Source: Limnomonas spitsbergensis (lineage: Eukaryota > Chlorophyta > Chlorophyceae > Chlamydomonadales). From it: a stretch of 64,000 bases of DNA. The stretch lies in contig JAYJMM010000026.1 of assembly GCA_037349105.1 (NCBI GenBank), forward strand, positions 2,542,001 through 2,606,000, read 5' to 3'. The notes below the pieces were generated by a model that ran no database searches, had not been told where the DNA came from, and saw only the letters and a list, made by a program, of their open reading frames with translations. Both the position numbers and the translations under genes were made by a program. Shown here in pieces: positions 56,901 to 63,290 of this stretch (its first letter is position 1; each line of letters begins with the position of its first letter).

Positions 56901-59900
56901 GGATGCCAGGGGGGGGGTGGATGCCAGGGGGGGGGTGGATGCCAGGGGGGGGGTGGATGCCAGGGGGGGTGGATGCCAGGGGGGGGGTGGATGCCAGGGG
57001 GGGGGGATGCCAGGGGGGGGGGTGGATGCCAGGGGGGGGTGGATGCCAGGGGGGGGGTGGATGCCAGGGGGGGGGTGGATGCCAGGGGGGGGGTGGATGC
57101 CAGGGGGGGGGTGGATGCCAGGGGGGGGGTGGATGCCAGGGGGGGGGTGGATGCCAGGGGGGGGGGGATGCCAGGGGGGGTGGATGCCAGGGGGGGGGTG
57201 GATGCCAGGGGGGGGGTGGATGCCAGGGGGGGGGGGGTGGATGCCAGGGGGGGGGTGGATGCCAGGGGGGGGTGGATGCCAGGGGGGGGTTGGATGCCAG
57301 GGGTTGGAAAGAGTGTGTAGATTCCAGGTCTCTGAGTTCAGGCTTCAGGGATTGGGGCTCCCGATTACCACCGTTTTTCGACCAGGAGCTAGTTGGCCAG
57401 CATTGCTCTAGTGGACTCCTACCAGAAGAATCAGGGCGGGCCATAAGTGCTCGATAATTTGGATATGGGTTTGGGGTTTAGGGTTTGGGTTTAGGAATTT
57501 TCTAGGCGGTGCTCAATCAAGCTCTTTAGCACCCACGTCATGTTTAAAGGTTGGGGCTTATCCTCTGCACTATGGGGTTCATTGCCACGATACTGTTGTG
57601 GTTGTGTGCAAAGTTGCGTGCCCAGGGGGGCCACTGGTTTTCGCTTACTGTCCTAGTGTATCAAGTGCCTGTACCGGTTTACGGGCACTTGTCCCATGCA
57701 TCAAATGTGATGCTCCGCTGGACTGTAAAAACTTTGCAATGGGTGATGGCATGATAATCAGGGGGGGGCATGATAATCAGGGGGGGGCATGATAATCAGG
57801 GGGGGGCATGATAATTTCGGAGACCGCGCAAATCTAGTAGACCCTCCCCAAAGAATCTGGTAGACCCTCCCCAAAGAATCTGGTAGACACTCCCCAAAGA
57901 ATCTGGTAGACCCTCCCCAAAGGAATCTGGTAGACCCTCCCCAAAGAATCTGGTAGACCCTCCCCAAAGAATCTGGTAGACCCTCCCCAAAGAATCTGGT
58001 AGACCCTCCCCAAAGAATCTGGTAGACCATCCCCAAAGGAATCTGGTAGACCCTCCCCAAAGAATCTGGTAGACCCTCCCCAAAGGAATCTGGTAGACCC
58101 TCCCCAAAGAATCTGGTAGACCATCCCCAAAGAATCTGGTAGACCCTCCCCGAAGGAATCTGGTAGACCCTCCCCAAAGAATCTGGTAGACCCTCCCCAA
58201 AGAATCTGGTAGACCATCCCCAAAGGAATCTGGTAGACCATCCCCAAAGGAATCTGGTAGACCCTCCCCAAAGAATCTGGTAGACCCTCCCCAAAGAATC
58301 TGGTAGACCATCCCCAAAGGAATCTGGTAGACCCTCCCCAAAGAATCTGAAGACCCTCCCCAAAGAATCTGGTAGACACTCCCCAAAGAATCTGGTAGAC
58401 CCTCCCCAAAGGAATCTGGTAGACCCTCCCCAAAGAATCTGGTAGATCCTCCGCAAAGAATCTGGTAGACCCTCCCCAAAGAATCTGGTAGACACTCCCC
58501 AAAGAATCTGGTAGACCCTCCCCAAAGGAATCTGGTAGACCCTCCCCAAAGAATCTGGTAGACCCTCCCCAAAGAATCTGGTAGACCCTCCCCAAAGAAT
58601 CTGGTAGACACTCCCCAAAGAATCTGGTAGACCCTCCCCAAAGGAATCTGGTAGACCCTCCCCAAAGAATCTGGTAGACCCTCCCCAAAGAATCTGGTAG
58701 ACCCTCCCCAAAGAATCTGGTAGACCCTCCCCAAAGAATCTGGTAGACCATCCCCAAAGGAATCTGGTAGACCCTCCCCAAAGAATCTGGTAGACCCTCC
58801 CCAAAGGAATCTGGTAGACCCTCCCCAAAGAATCTGGTAGACCATCCCCAAAGAATCTGGTAGACCCTCCCCGAAGGAATCTGGTAGACCCTCCCCAAAG
58901 AATCTGGTAGACCCTCCCCAAAGAATCTGGTAGACCATCCCCAAAGGAATCTGGTAGACCATCCCCAAAGGAATCTGGTAGACCCTCCCCAAAGAATCTG
59001 GTAGACCCTCCCCAAAGAATCTGGTAGACCATCCCCAAAGGAATCTGGTAGACCCTCCCCAAAGAATCTGAAGACCCTCCCCAAAGAATCTGGTAGACAC
59101 TCCCCAAAGAATCTGGTAGACCCTCCCCAAAGGAATCTGGTAGACCCTCCCCAAAGAATCTGGTAGATCCTCCGCAAAGAATCTGGTAGACCCTCCCCAA
59201 AGAATCTGGTAGACCCTCCCCAAAGAATCTGGTAGACCATCCCCAAAGGAATCTGGTAGACCCTCCCCAAAGGAATCTGGTAGACCCTCCCCAAAGGAAT
59301 CTGGTAGACCCTCCCCAAAGAATCTGGTAGACCATCCCCAAAGAATCTGGTAGACCCTCCCCGAAGGAATCTGGTAGACCCTCCCCAAAGAATCTGGTAG
59401 ACCCTCCCCAAAGAATCTGGTAGACCCTCCCCAAAGAATCTGGTAGACCCTCCCCAAAGAATCTGGTAGACCATCCCCAAAGAATCTGGTAGACCCTCCC
59501 CAAAGAATCTGGTAGACCCTCCCCAAAGAATCTGGTAGACCATCCCCAAAGAATCTGGTAGACCCTCCCCAAAGAATCTGGTAGACCCTCCCCAAAGAAT
59601 CTGGTAGACCATCCCCAAAGAATCTGGTAGACCCTCCCGAAGGAATCTGGTAGACCCTCCCCAAAGAATCTGGTAGACCCTCCCCAAAGAATCTGGTAGA
59701 CCCTCCCCAAAGAATCTGGTAGACCCTCCCCAAAGAATCTGGTAGACCCTCCCCAAAGAATCTGGTAGACCCTCCCCAAAGAATCTGGTAGACCATCCCC
59801 AAAGAATCTGGTAGACCATCCCCAAAGAATCTGGTAGACCCTCCCCAAAGGAATCTGGTAGACCATCCCCAAAGGAATCCAGTGCAGAATCAAACTTCCC

Positions 59901-60484
59901 TTTGTAGTGGAAAGGGAAGTCCCCCCCCCCCCCTCCCCCCCCCTCCCCTCTTCCCCCCCACACACACATTCCCAAGTGATGCGACGATTGCATCTGATCG
60001 AAACATGCAGTGCTTGTGAGGTAACCCCGGGTGGAAGCCCTATGCACCCCAAACCCAAAATGCAAGATATCATTGTTTTTCCTAGGACGTGAACCCCTAA
60101 ACACCAAACCCTAAATGCCAGACATGATTGTTTCCCCTAGGACACGAGCCGTCTTGGACTAGTGTGTTAGATGGAGCACACTGCTAGATGTTGAGGCATC
60201 TACACACCCACTCAACAGCCTTGGACTAGTGTGTTGGATGGAGCACACTGATGGCTGTTGAAGCATCTACACACCTACTCAACAGCCTTGGACTAGTGTG
60301 TTGGATGGAGCACACTGATGGCTGTTGAAGCATCTATGCACCCACTGCACAGCCTTTTTTGAGAGGGCACGGCCGCACAGAAGCAGAGGGACTCCCCCTC
60401 ACTCCAGGCCAGCAGTTCATACACAAGAAAATCAAGTGTGGATAATCAATTGTGCATGTGCATGTGCATGTGCGTTGGCAAGAG

Positions 60485-60542
<58 letters not shown>

Positions 60543-62496
60543 GGGCAATTACTATAGAAGTGATATTCAGGATGGATTCCTTGGTACCAATATTTTGTCA
60601 AATCCCGCCGCAAGCACGAGACTGTCTCCCAGTTTTCAGGATTATGACATGCATCTTATTCATCATAGTACCATGCATCTTATTCATCATGGTACTACTG
60701 CACTGTGCTGGATCGGGAAGTCTGATATCCTTGCTTGCATACTATGGCGAGAACCACAACTTACTACCGTCTTGAATAAACGCTGGACAGGCGCATGGAT
60801 ATGGCCAAGGACAACTGCATAGACATGGGCGCATGGACATGGGCGCATGGACATTAGCGCATGGACATGGGCACATGGACATTAGCGCATGAGCATGGGC
60901 GCATGGACATGAGCGCATGAACATGGGCGCATGGACACGTGACTGAACATGGGCGCATGGACATTAGTGCATGAACATGGGCGCATGGACACGTGCTTGG
61001 ACATGGGCGCATGGACATGGGCGCATGGACATTAGCGCATGAACATGGGCGCATGGACACGTGACTGAACATGGGCGCATGGACATTAGCGCATGAACAT
61101 AGGCGCATGGACTCGTGCTTGGACATGGACGCATGGACATTAGCGCATGGACATTAGCGCATGAACATAGGCGCATGGACTCGTGCTTGGACATGGGCGC
61201 ATGGACATGGGCGCATGGACATTAGCGCATGAACATGGGCGCATGGACTCGTGCTTGGACATGGGAGCATGGACATGGGCGCATGGACATTAGCGCATGA
61301 ACATGGGCGCATGGACTCGTGCATGGACATGGGCGCATGGCCCATGACTGACAAGACCCTGTGACCCTGCAACACAATGAACGGAGAGCCTCTAACACAT
61401 GACATGCATGTCTGTGGTCCCCATCGCAGGATGTGCTTAGAGGCAACCCCAAGAAGCAGTTTCCGTATTTCGTGACTCAGCTACATATCAGCTACAACCC
61501 AGCTCCCAGCCCGAGGCCCCAGGCGCGGCCAGCCATGCTTTTGGGGGCCGCCGGCCATAGGCCGGTCCAGGTTTGGTCCCAATAGGGCCTCTGACGGCCG
61601 CAGGACGGCCTGCTGATGGTGGCCTCATAACCGAAAAATGAGCGCTGGTGCTTCGCCTGGAACACCAACAGGTATACCCTATGGTTTAGGTACATAGTGC
61701 TGAGTTTTCAATTGAGCTTCTACACACGCACCCTAGCGCCTTTAACCAAGCTGCCAGTCAGCGCTCGGCAGAGAATCAAGAAAGCATGTTGGTGGCCATG
61801 TGTCCGGCCAGCTCGTCCCCAGTCTTTATGTTTATAGGTCAACCTTTTAGCTTCTCTGTCTAGATGTCGCTGCGGATGCATTTCGGTTTTCTGTGCTGGT
61901 TTCGTCGCGGTTTGCTCTGCCTGGCCCTTTCGAAAAAGGCTCTGGGTGGTTGCGTCAACTTTGTAGCAACAACCATGTGCTTGGCCGACTGGGAAATAAG
62001 GGCCTCGTTCATTGATGCCTGAAGATCCAAGTTCGCTAATGCACACATTTAGGTGCGGCATAATGGGTAGCACGGTCAAGCATTTTATGTGGGAGGATGA
62101 AGAGAAGGGCACATGGAAAGTGCTTGATGTGTTTTTCTGTGTTTGCGGTTCTCGTTTTCTAGGGTTGGGCGGCCAGCCCTCGTACTTCGTCCAAGTCCAA
62201 GCAGAATAAAACAAGTTTGCATGGAGGTTGCATGGAGGTTGCATGGCGGGCGCATGCCATTCGGGCCGCCTCACCTGCAGGAACTGCAGGGCTTGTTCCC
62301 CATGCACCCGGATGAGGGAGCGAGTCGGATCCAAGCAGGCCAGGCGGGGGGGAGCTGCGCAGGAGCTGGAGGAGGTTTGCCGTCTACGAGAGGTGTCCCC
62401 AGTCGCTTCCCGCACACTGCTTGGCAGCCAAGCGAGGCTCGAGGGCGACCTCCTGCAGCTGCCTGCTGCTGCGATGACGTACTTGATGACGTTCAT
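14647..62496 (-). CDS. IBA57: mitochondrial Fe-S assembly protein IBA57, eight exons
   Basis: IBA57 acts with the A-type ISCA proteins to build mitochondrial [4Fe-4S] clusters (aconitase, lipoate synthase); it has the YgfZ/GcvT-like folate-binding fold. Exons on the minus strand: 62275-62496, 55983-56022, 25379-25456, 23130-23208, 22328-22461, 20751-20972, 15104-15277, 14647-14906. They total 1,209 nt, 402 aa plus TGA, and every junction is GT-AG with matching phase (0,1,1,2,1,1,1). Residues 1-50 are Ser/Arg-rich, like a transit peptide. Then RSLIRVHGEQALQFLQ (59-74), TLITND, YAALLSPKGKLLHDLFLF (93-110), VDVDTRG, YKLRRPVALEDVS (141-153), DPRLPALGWR (192-201), YRSWRYLHGVAEGEIE, PLEYSLDAL, the signature KGCYVGQE with Cys280, GDVGLAML, and PAWW near the C-terminus as in other IBA57 proteins. 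An Ala/Glu-rich insert occupies about 213-239. Introns take up 97.5% of the span. Splicing is inferred; no transcript was seen. Confidence 0.9.
14907..15103 (-). other. IBA57 intron 7 (197 bp)
   Basis: Donor GTAAGA, acceptor TTGCAG. The only short intron of the gene and free of tandem arrays. Confidence 0.85.
15104..15277 (-). CDS. IBA57: IBA57 exon 7 with KGCYVGQE signature
   Basis: KAVPLEYSLDALHGVSYTKG then CYVGQERISF, ending RVVRAAPGESGRA. Residues 260-316. The acceptor CCTGCAG|AC is the seed of the 75-bp array to its right; the donor is GTAAGA. Confidence 0.93.
15300..15580. repeat. GGCGGGTGGGCAGG-type imperfect repeats
   Basis: Short G-rich units between exon 7 and the 75-bp array, similar to the large array at 18100-20700. 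Confidence 0.8.
15584..16065 (-). repeat. 75-bp repeats copying exon 7 acceptor and exon start
   Basis: Plus-strand GGCACCGCCTTGTCTGCAG (the reverse of acceptor CTGCAG|ACAAGGCGGTGCC) is at the true junction 15265-15283 and again at 15584, 15659, 15734, 15809, 15884 and 15959, exactly 75 bp apart, with a decayed copy near 16033. Each carries an intact AG and the first ~14 bases of exon 7, then diverges where exon 7 would continue CTAGAGTAC. Confidence 0.95.
16066..16204. repeat. transition between arrays in intron 6
   Basis: GGCGGGAGGGTAGAAAGG-type remnants of the 75-bp unit, mixed with G-rich short repeats. Confidence 0.7.
16205..17245. repeat. 29-bp array with ~209-bp higher-order pattern
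   Basis: Unit GTAGCGGGTGGACTGGTAG followed by GGGGGCAGGG. The variant GCGGGAGACTATTAAGGCGG occurs near 16218, 16290, 16500, 16709 and 17038; the 16290-16500-16709 spacing indicates a higher-order unit of about 209 bp. Confidence 0.93.
17246..17672. repeat. ~117-bp repeats, left part
   Basis: Units contain GGGCAAGCATGTAGTAATGT, AGACAGGCAGCCTGATGGGT and AGGTTGGCAGGAGGGAAGGG. Four copies lie here; at least one more lies beyond the inserted element at 17957. Confidence 0.9.
17673..17957 (-). mobile_element. family B element inserted in intron 6 array
   Basis: About 285 bp that does not match the surrounding array. It begins with an inverted B core (CAATAACGATACACCTCTGG, GCTCGGCCGCGTGGGCGCC), followed by a purine-rich tract (AAAAAGGGAGGGAAAGAAAC) and a second GC-rich end (TGGCCGCGAGGGCGCCCCAC). 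AGGGTAGCGGGT stands on both sides, which may be a target-site duplication but is also part of the array unit. No coding potential, so any mobility would be non-autonomous. Confidence 0.6.
17958..18099. repeat. ~117-bp repeats, right part
   Basis: The same CATGTAGTAATGTAGACAGG and GCAGCCTGATGGGCAGG phrases as 17246-17672, resumed after the insertion. Confidence 0.85.
18100..20705. repeat. 2.6-kb short-unit GGGCAGGC/GGGTGGGC array
   Basis: Four- to twelve-base mixtures of GGGC, AGGC and GGGT on the plus strand. A landmark variant (GGGAAGGCGGGCGGGCGGGC ... GGTGGACAGGCGGACGGG) recurs near 18700, 19172, 19632 and 20107, giving a higher-order period of about 460-475 bp. All frames are open on both strands, which explains long Pro/Arg- or Gly/Arg-rich frames that are not genes. 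Confidence 0.95.
20751..20972 (-). CDS. IBA57: IBA57 exon 6 (residues 186-258)
   Basis: GGQWHADPRLPALGWRGVFA, an Ala/Glu-rich linker, then YRSWRYLHGVAEGEIEMAT. 222 nt. The acceptor GATTGCAG joins exon 5 in phase 1 (Gly185), and the donor A|GTGAGT joins exon 7 to give Asn259. Confidence 0.92.
21102..21331. repeat. (ATTGT)n microsatellite, about 46 copies
   Basis: Uninterrupted ATTGT for about 229 bp, ending in ATCGTATCGATACGG. Perfect over this length, so probably young and highly mutable. Confidence 0.98.
21484..21950 (-). repeat. ~127-bp repeats copying exon 6 acceptor region
   Basis: About 3.5 tandem copies. Plus-strand GATCTGTGTGCCACTAGCCG then CTGCCTGCAATCTGTGTTAC matches the true exon 6 start and acceptor (GATCTGCATGCCACTGTCCG, CCGCCTGCAATCCACGTTTC at 20949-20988), and the copies extend through GCGTGCGGCCTGGCCTGGCA, which matches 21022-21041. 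Each keeps the ATTGCAG acceptor on the minus strand. Confidence 0.93.
21980..22040 (+). repeat. dispersed repeat family G, copy 1
   Basis: AAATAAAGCTACGCCCCGCA then TGGGCGTGCG; matches 24586-24650 (AAGAAAGCTACGCCTCCCCA, GGGGCGTGCG). Confidence 0.55.
22195..22330 (-). repeat. 33-bp repeats starting at exon 5 donor, 4 copies
   Basis: On the minus strand the exon 5 donor reads CAG|GTGTGAACATGGTC; GTGTGAACATGGTCTGATCC is then repeated with a 33-bp period (plus-strand copies start near 22200, 22233, 22266, 22299). Confidence 0.9.
22328..22461 (-). CDS. IBA57: IBA57 exon 5 (residues 141-184)
   Basis: YKLRRPVALEDVSEGQQVWV then AFGSEAELAP. 134 nt. The acceptor TACCCAG|G joins exon 4 in phase 2 (AG|G, Arg140) and the donor is GTGTGA. 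Confidence 0.9.
22465..22530 (+). repeat. interstitial TTTAGGG-like tract
   Basis: GGGTTTAGGGTTTAGGGTG within degenerate GGTTTGGGGTT. Plant-type telomere motif inside an intron. Confidence 0.75.
22570..22690 (+). repeat. 12-bp CTACACTTC(A/G)(T/G)C repeat, about 9 copies
   Basis: CTACACTTCATCTACACTTC changing to CTACACTTCGG and CTACACTCCAG. The last form resembles the start of dispersed family A. Confidence 0.9.
22930..23100 (+). repeat. ~50-bp repeats with GCACAGTCAGCATG, about 4 copies
   Basis: GTACCACCTGTACAGTCAGC, GTACCGCCTGCACAGTAAGC and similar phrases, up to the exon 4 donor side of intron 4. Confidence 0.75.
23130..23208 (-). CDS. IBA57: IBA57 exon 4 (residues 115-139)
   Basis: AKPGTQSILVDVDTRGKQST then LDTLM. 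79 nt. The acceptor CTTCAG|GC joins exon 3 in phase 1 (Gly114) and the donor is AG|GTGGGT. The VDVD motif matches this position in plant IBA57. Confidence 0.88.
23328..23386 (-). repeat. decayed copy of exon 4 acceptor region
   Basis: GATTCCAAGAAGATGCTGTG, CATGGCTGGTTTTGCAATGA, AGGAAGG is similar to exon 4 plus acceptor (CAACGAGGATGCTCTGCGTG, CCCGGTTTTGCGCCTGAAGG). The AG of the acceptor is lost here. Confidence 0.6.
23785..23955 (+). repeat. dispersed repeat family A, copy 3
   Basis: GCGCTTATTTTATTCGCGAT at the left and GGCGGAAAAATAAAAACAAA at the right look like imperfect terminal inverted repeats. The middle has CAAGGTTTGGTCCCGATCGG. Fits a MITE. Confidence 0.75.
24154..24249 (+). repeat. 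14-bp ATAACCATTATTAA repeat, about 7 copies
   Basis: Near-perfect direct repeat; one copy reads ATAACCAATATTAA. Confidence 0.95.
24350..24448 (+). repeat. 10-bp CAGCAGGAAA repeat, about 9 copies
   Basis: Perfect GGAAACAGCA repeat inside IBA57 intron 3. Confidence 0.95.
24586..24650 (+). repeat. dispersed repeat family G, copy 2
   Basis: See 21980-22040; shared AAGCTACGCC and GGGGCGTGCG blocks. Confidence 0.5.
24738..24775 (+). repeat. interstitial TTTAGGG repeats
   Basis: Four perfect TTTAGGG units, followed by TTCAGCTTTGTTGCTTGGGC, which also occurs near 22885 after a similar TTTAGG tract. Confidence 0.85.
25055..25130 (+). repeat. dispersed repeat family E, copy 3
   Basis: ACATTACAGTCCAGCGGAGC, ATCAATTTGATGCATGGGAC, AGGTGCCCACATCACCGGTA. 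Confidence 0.8.
25379..25456 (-). CDS. IBA57: IBA57 exon 3 (residues 89-113)
   Basis: SSPIYAALLSPKGKLLHDLF then LFREE. 78 nt. Acceptor CTTGCAG|GC and donor G|GTAGGT, phase 1 on both sides. YAALLSPKGKLLHD is one of the best conserved blocks of the IBA57/YgfZ family. Confidence 0.92.
25543..25580 (+). repeat. left flank of 36-bp array, inverted match to right flank
   Basis: GGTGGTGCCCGAACAACTCA, GCTTGCTGCACCAGAGCC resembles the reverse complement of 28735-28774 (GGTCCCGAACAGTACAGATT, GCTGCACCCGAGC). About three quarters of bases match, including CCCGAACA and TTGCTGCACC. Confidence 0.7.
25581..28736 (+). repeat. 36-bp satellite, about 88 copies
   Basis: Unit TGGCAGTGAGGCTCTGGCAG then CCACGCTCTGGTGCCC. 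Nearly all variation is one C/G choice (CCACGCT or CCAGGCT). A single-base loss near 27298 shifts the phase once. Since 36 is divisible by 3, several frames are open for 1,000-1,800 codons on both strands; none is a gene. Confidence 0.97.
28737..28835. other. unique bridge between the two intron 2 arrays
   Basis: Right inverted flank of the 36-bp array (to ~28774), then unique sequence up to the first ~99-bp unit. A minus-strand open frame here (YGVVLNKWNLHGISVVDMN) has no good acceptor upstream and fits no IBA57 position, so I do not call it an exon. Confidence 0.5.
28836..55950 (+). repeat. 27-kb satellite, ~99-bp unit, about 270 copies
   Basis: Unit: GCCAGTGGGTGCAGCACCCA, ACCCGCATGCACCCCCTACT, GCATATATGCCCAG, a C-run of about 7-16, TTCCCCTGCCTCCCCTCCTT, GCATCATGGCAGCCT. 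It contains a near-perfect hairpin (GGGTGC-A-GCACCC), CATATATG and GCATGC. Unit length varies from about 96 to 104 bp, mainly in the C-run. Blocks several units long recur with the same rare variants (about 2.4-2.7 kb higher-order units). Open frames of up to 2,696 codons are by-products. On the IBA57 sense strand the array is G-rich. Confidence 0.97.
55983..56022 (-). CDS. IBA57: IBA57 microexon 2 (40 nt, residues 75-87)
   Basis: TLITNDTRLLEPP plus one base of Gly88. The acceptor TTCCTCGCAG and donor CAG|GTAAGT are both strong. TLITND continues exon 1's QFLQ exactly as FLQGLLTND does in homologues. It is bounded by the 27-kb array 33 bp away on one side and the 1.2-kb array about 30 bp away on the other. 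Confidence 0.9.
56050..57300 (+). repeat. ~18-19-bp GGATGCCAGGGGGGGGGT array, about 65 copies
   Basis: GGATGCCA followed by a G-run of 6-12 and T. Both ends carry GGGATTGGAAAGAGTG or AGGGGTTGGAAAGAGTGTG (56040-56057 and 57298-57317), so the array sits between direct repeats. On the IBA57 sense strand it is C-rich and ends about 30 bp before the microexon 2 acceptor. Confidence 0.95.
57301..57737. other. unique intron 1 segment with family E copy
   Basis: No exon seen. TTTGGGGTTTAGGGTTTGGG at about 57470 is another telomere-like tract. Confidence 0.5.
57664..57735 (-). repeat. dispersed repeat family E, inverted copy 4
   Basis: GTCCCATGCATCAAATGTGA then TGCTCCGCTGGACTGTAAAA is the reverse complement of the family E core. 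Confidence 0.85.
57738..57815 (+). repeat. ~19-bp GCATGATAATCAGGGGGG repeat, 4 copies
   Basis: Direct repeats just before the next array. Confidence 0.9.
57832..59880 (+). repeat. 23/24-bp array, about 88 copies, 720-bp higher-order unit
   Basis: TAGACCCTCCCCAAAGAATC then TGG, with length variants AAAGGAATC and base variants CCATCCCC and CACTCCCC. The rare forms TCTGAAGACC (58347, 59067) and AGATCCTCCGC (58444, 59164) repeat exactly 720 bp apart. Confidence 0.95.
59915..59960 (+). repeat. poly-C/CT tract
   Basis: C-runs broken by single T residues. Confidence 0.85.
60050..60148 (+). repeat. ~48-bp direct duplication
   Basis: AAACCCAAAATGCAAGATAT, CATTGTTTTTCCTAGGACGTG is repeated as AAACCCTAAATGCCAGACAT, GATTGTTTCCCCTAGGACACG. 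Confidence 0.75.
60150..60355 (+). repeat. 67-bp repeat, 3 copies
   Basis: CTTGGACTAGTGTGTTGGAT, GGAGCACACTGATGGCTGTT, GAAGCATCTACACACC, starting near 60153, 60220 and 60287. Confidence 0.92.
60482..60545 (+). repeat. (GGGCAT)n repeat, about 10 copies
   Basis: Hexamer GGGCAT, preceded by GTGCATGTGCATGTGC. Confidence 0.95.
60786..61348 (+). repeat. GCGCATGGACATGG-type compound array
   Basis: 11-14-bp phrases (GCGCATGGACAT, TAGCGCATGAACATGG, ACTCGTGCTTGG) ordered into longer blocks of about 70-110 bp. Spurious His/Met/Cys-rich frames cover it. Confidence 0.92.
61460..61645 (+). repeat. dispersed repeat family A, copy 4
   Basis: GACTCAGCTACATATCAGCT to CTCATAACCGAAAAATGAGC, with CAGGTTTGGTCCCAATAGGG in the middle. 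Confidence 0.8.
62213..62245 (+). repeat. 11-bp CATGGAGGTTG repeat beside exon 1
   Basis: TTGCATGGAGG in three copies (the last reads CATGGCGGGCG), about 35-60 bp from the exon 1 donor. Confidence 0.8.
62275..62496 (-). CDS. IBA57: IBA57 exon 1 (residues 1-74)
   Basis: ATG at 62494-62496; MNVIKYVIAAAGSCRRSPSS opens a Ser/Arg-rich region with few acidic residues, as expected for a mitochondrial transit peptide. It ends PTRSLIRVHGEQALQFLQ, then donor GTGAGG. 222 nt, phase 0. No in-frame ATG precedes it within the open frame. Confidence 0.88.
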
Positions 62497-62620
62497 GATG
62501 CCAGGGTGTGTCGTGGCTTTTGAGGCCGCTATATTAAACGCCCTAGAAAGCCGCGACTCTCACAGCTCAAAGCTGTTGGCGACCGGATTTGTGACGTCAC
62601 TGGTGTCCGTACAATGGGCC
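62497..62620 (-). promoter_or_regulatory. probable IBA57 promoter region
   Basis: A perfect TGACGTCA (bZIP/CRE-type palindrome) lies at 62592-62599, about 95 bp upstream of the ATG, and an AT-rich TTTAATATA at about 62530-62538 could act as a weak TATA element. Both are motif matches only. Confidence 0.4.
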
Positions 62621-63009
62621 CAATTCACCTGGGCGCTCGACGGAACACGTTCCGGTGGCGGTTTATTTGGTTGGGCCAGGCTTCAGCCACGCTGGCAAAA
62701 CGCTGGCTGAAAAAAACTCGGCGTGCAGGTGCTTTCGCTGGTGCTGTGAAGCGGGCATGCCCCGAGTCCAGGGATTTTAAGTTGCAACTAACAACGCCCA
62801 CAAAACCAGAGGAATGCAAACATAAATTAAACATGCGCGCACCTGTCTCCGTTTCATCGCTCTCCCATCCTTCCACATGGCTGCTGTTCGAGGTTTCACC
62901 GGTGCTCGTCGGTTGGGGTTCGGTTGGGTGACGAACCGTCGCAAACCATTCTCGGCGCTGCGCTGCTTTACAGTCTTTAATTAGCTTTATATTGCAAGCT
63001 GGGAATCAA
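62621..63009. other. upstream sequence, no gene confirmed
   Basis: A plus-strand ATG at 62876 opens a short basic frame (MAAVRGFTGARRLGFGWVTN...) that would suit a transit peptide, but it reaches TAG after 36 codons with no strong donor. No homologous exon follows, so it is left unassigned. Confidence 0.3.
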
Positions 63010-63290
63010 ATGATGCGCAAGGGCAGTAGGGAACTGGGCTCCAAAGCTGCACCATTGGGTGATGGGGCTGCAATGCTGCATTGGGGATTTTGGGCATGCT
63101 AGGGCACTAGTAGCACTAGGGCACGCAGCACTGGGCTTCAATGATGCACTACGTCAGTAGGGGGCTAGGCTCCAATGATGCACCAGGGCACTGGGGCTCC
63201 AATGATGCACAAGGGCACTGGGGCTGCAATGATGCACCAGGGCACTGGGGCTGCAAATCTGCAATAATGCACCAGGGCACTGGATGTCTG
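63010..63290 (+). repeat. ~28-bp GGGCTGCAATGATGCACCAG repeat
   Basis: Imperfect at first (63020-63140), then four good copies of GCACCAGGGCACTGGGGCT and (G/C)CAATGAT. Confidence 0.85.

Larger units (their letters stand above)
56023..62274 (-). other. IBA57 intron 1 (6.25 kb)
   Basis: Donor GTGAGG after exon 1, acceptor CTCGCAG before microexon 2. It holds the arrays described separately, and family E and A copies. Unique stretches (57301-57660, 59880-60130, 60546-60785, 61640-62215) show no exon that fits IBA57. Confidence 0.82.

Noticed and set aside
57758..60107. Leu/Gly/Tyr-repeat protein of about 770 codons on the minus strand
   Set aside because: Lies entirely over the 23/24-bp array in IBA57 intron 1; three minus-strand frames are open over the same stretch.
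62876..62986. Start of a divergent gene with a transit-like peptide (MAAVRGFTGARRLGFG...)
   Set aside because: Stops after 36 codons, no convincing donor, and no following exon recognised in the 1 kb available.
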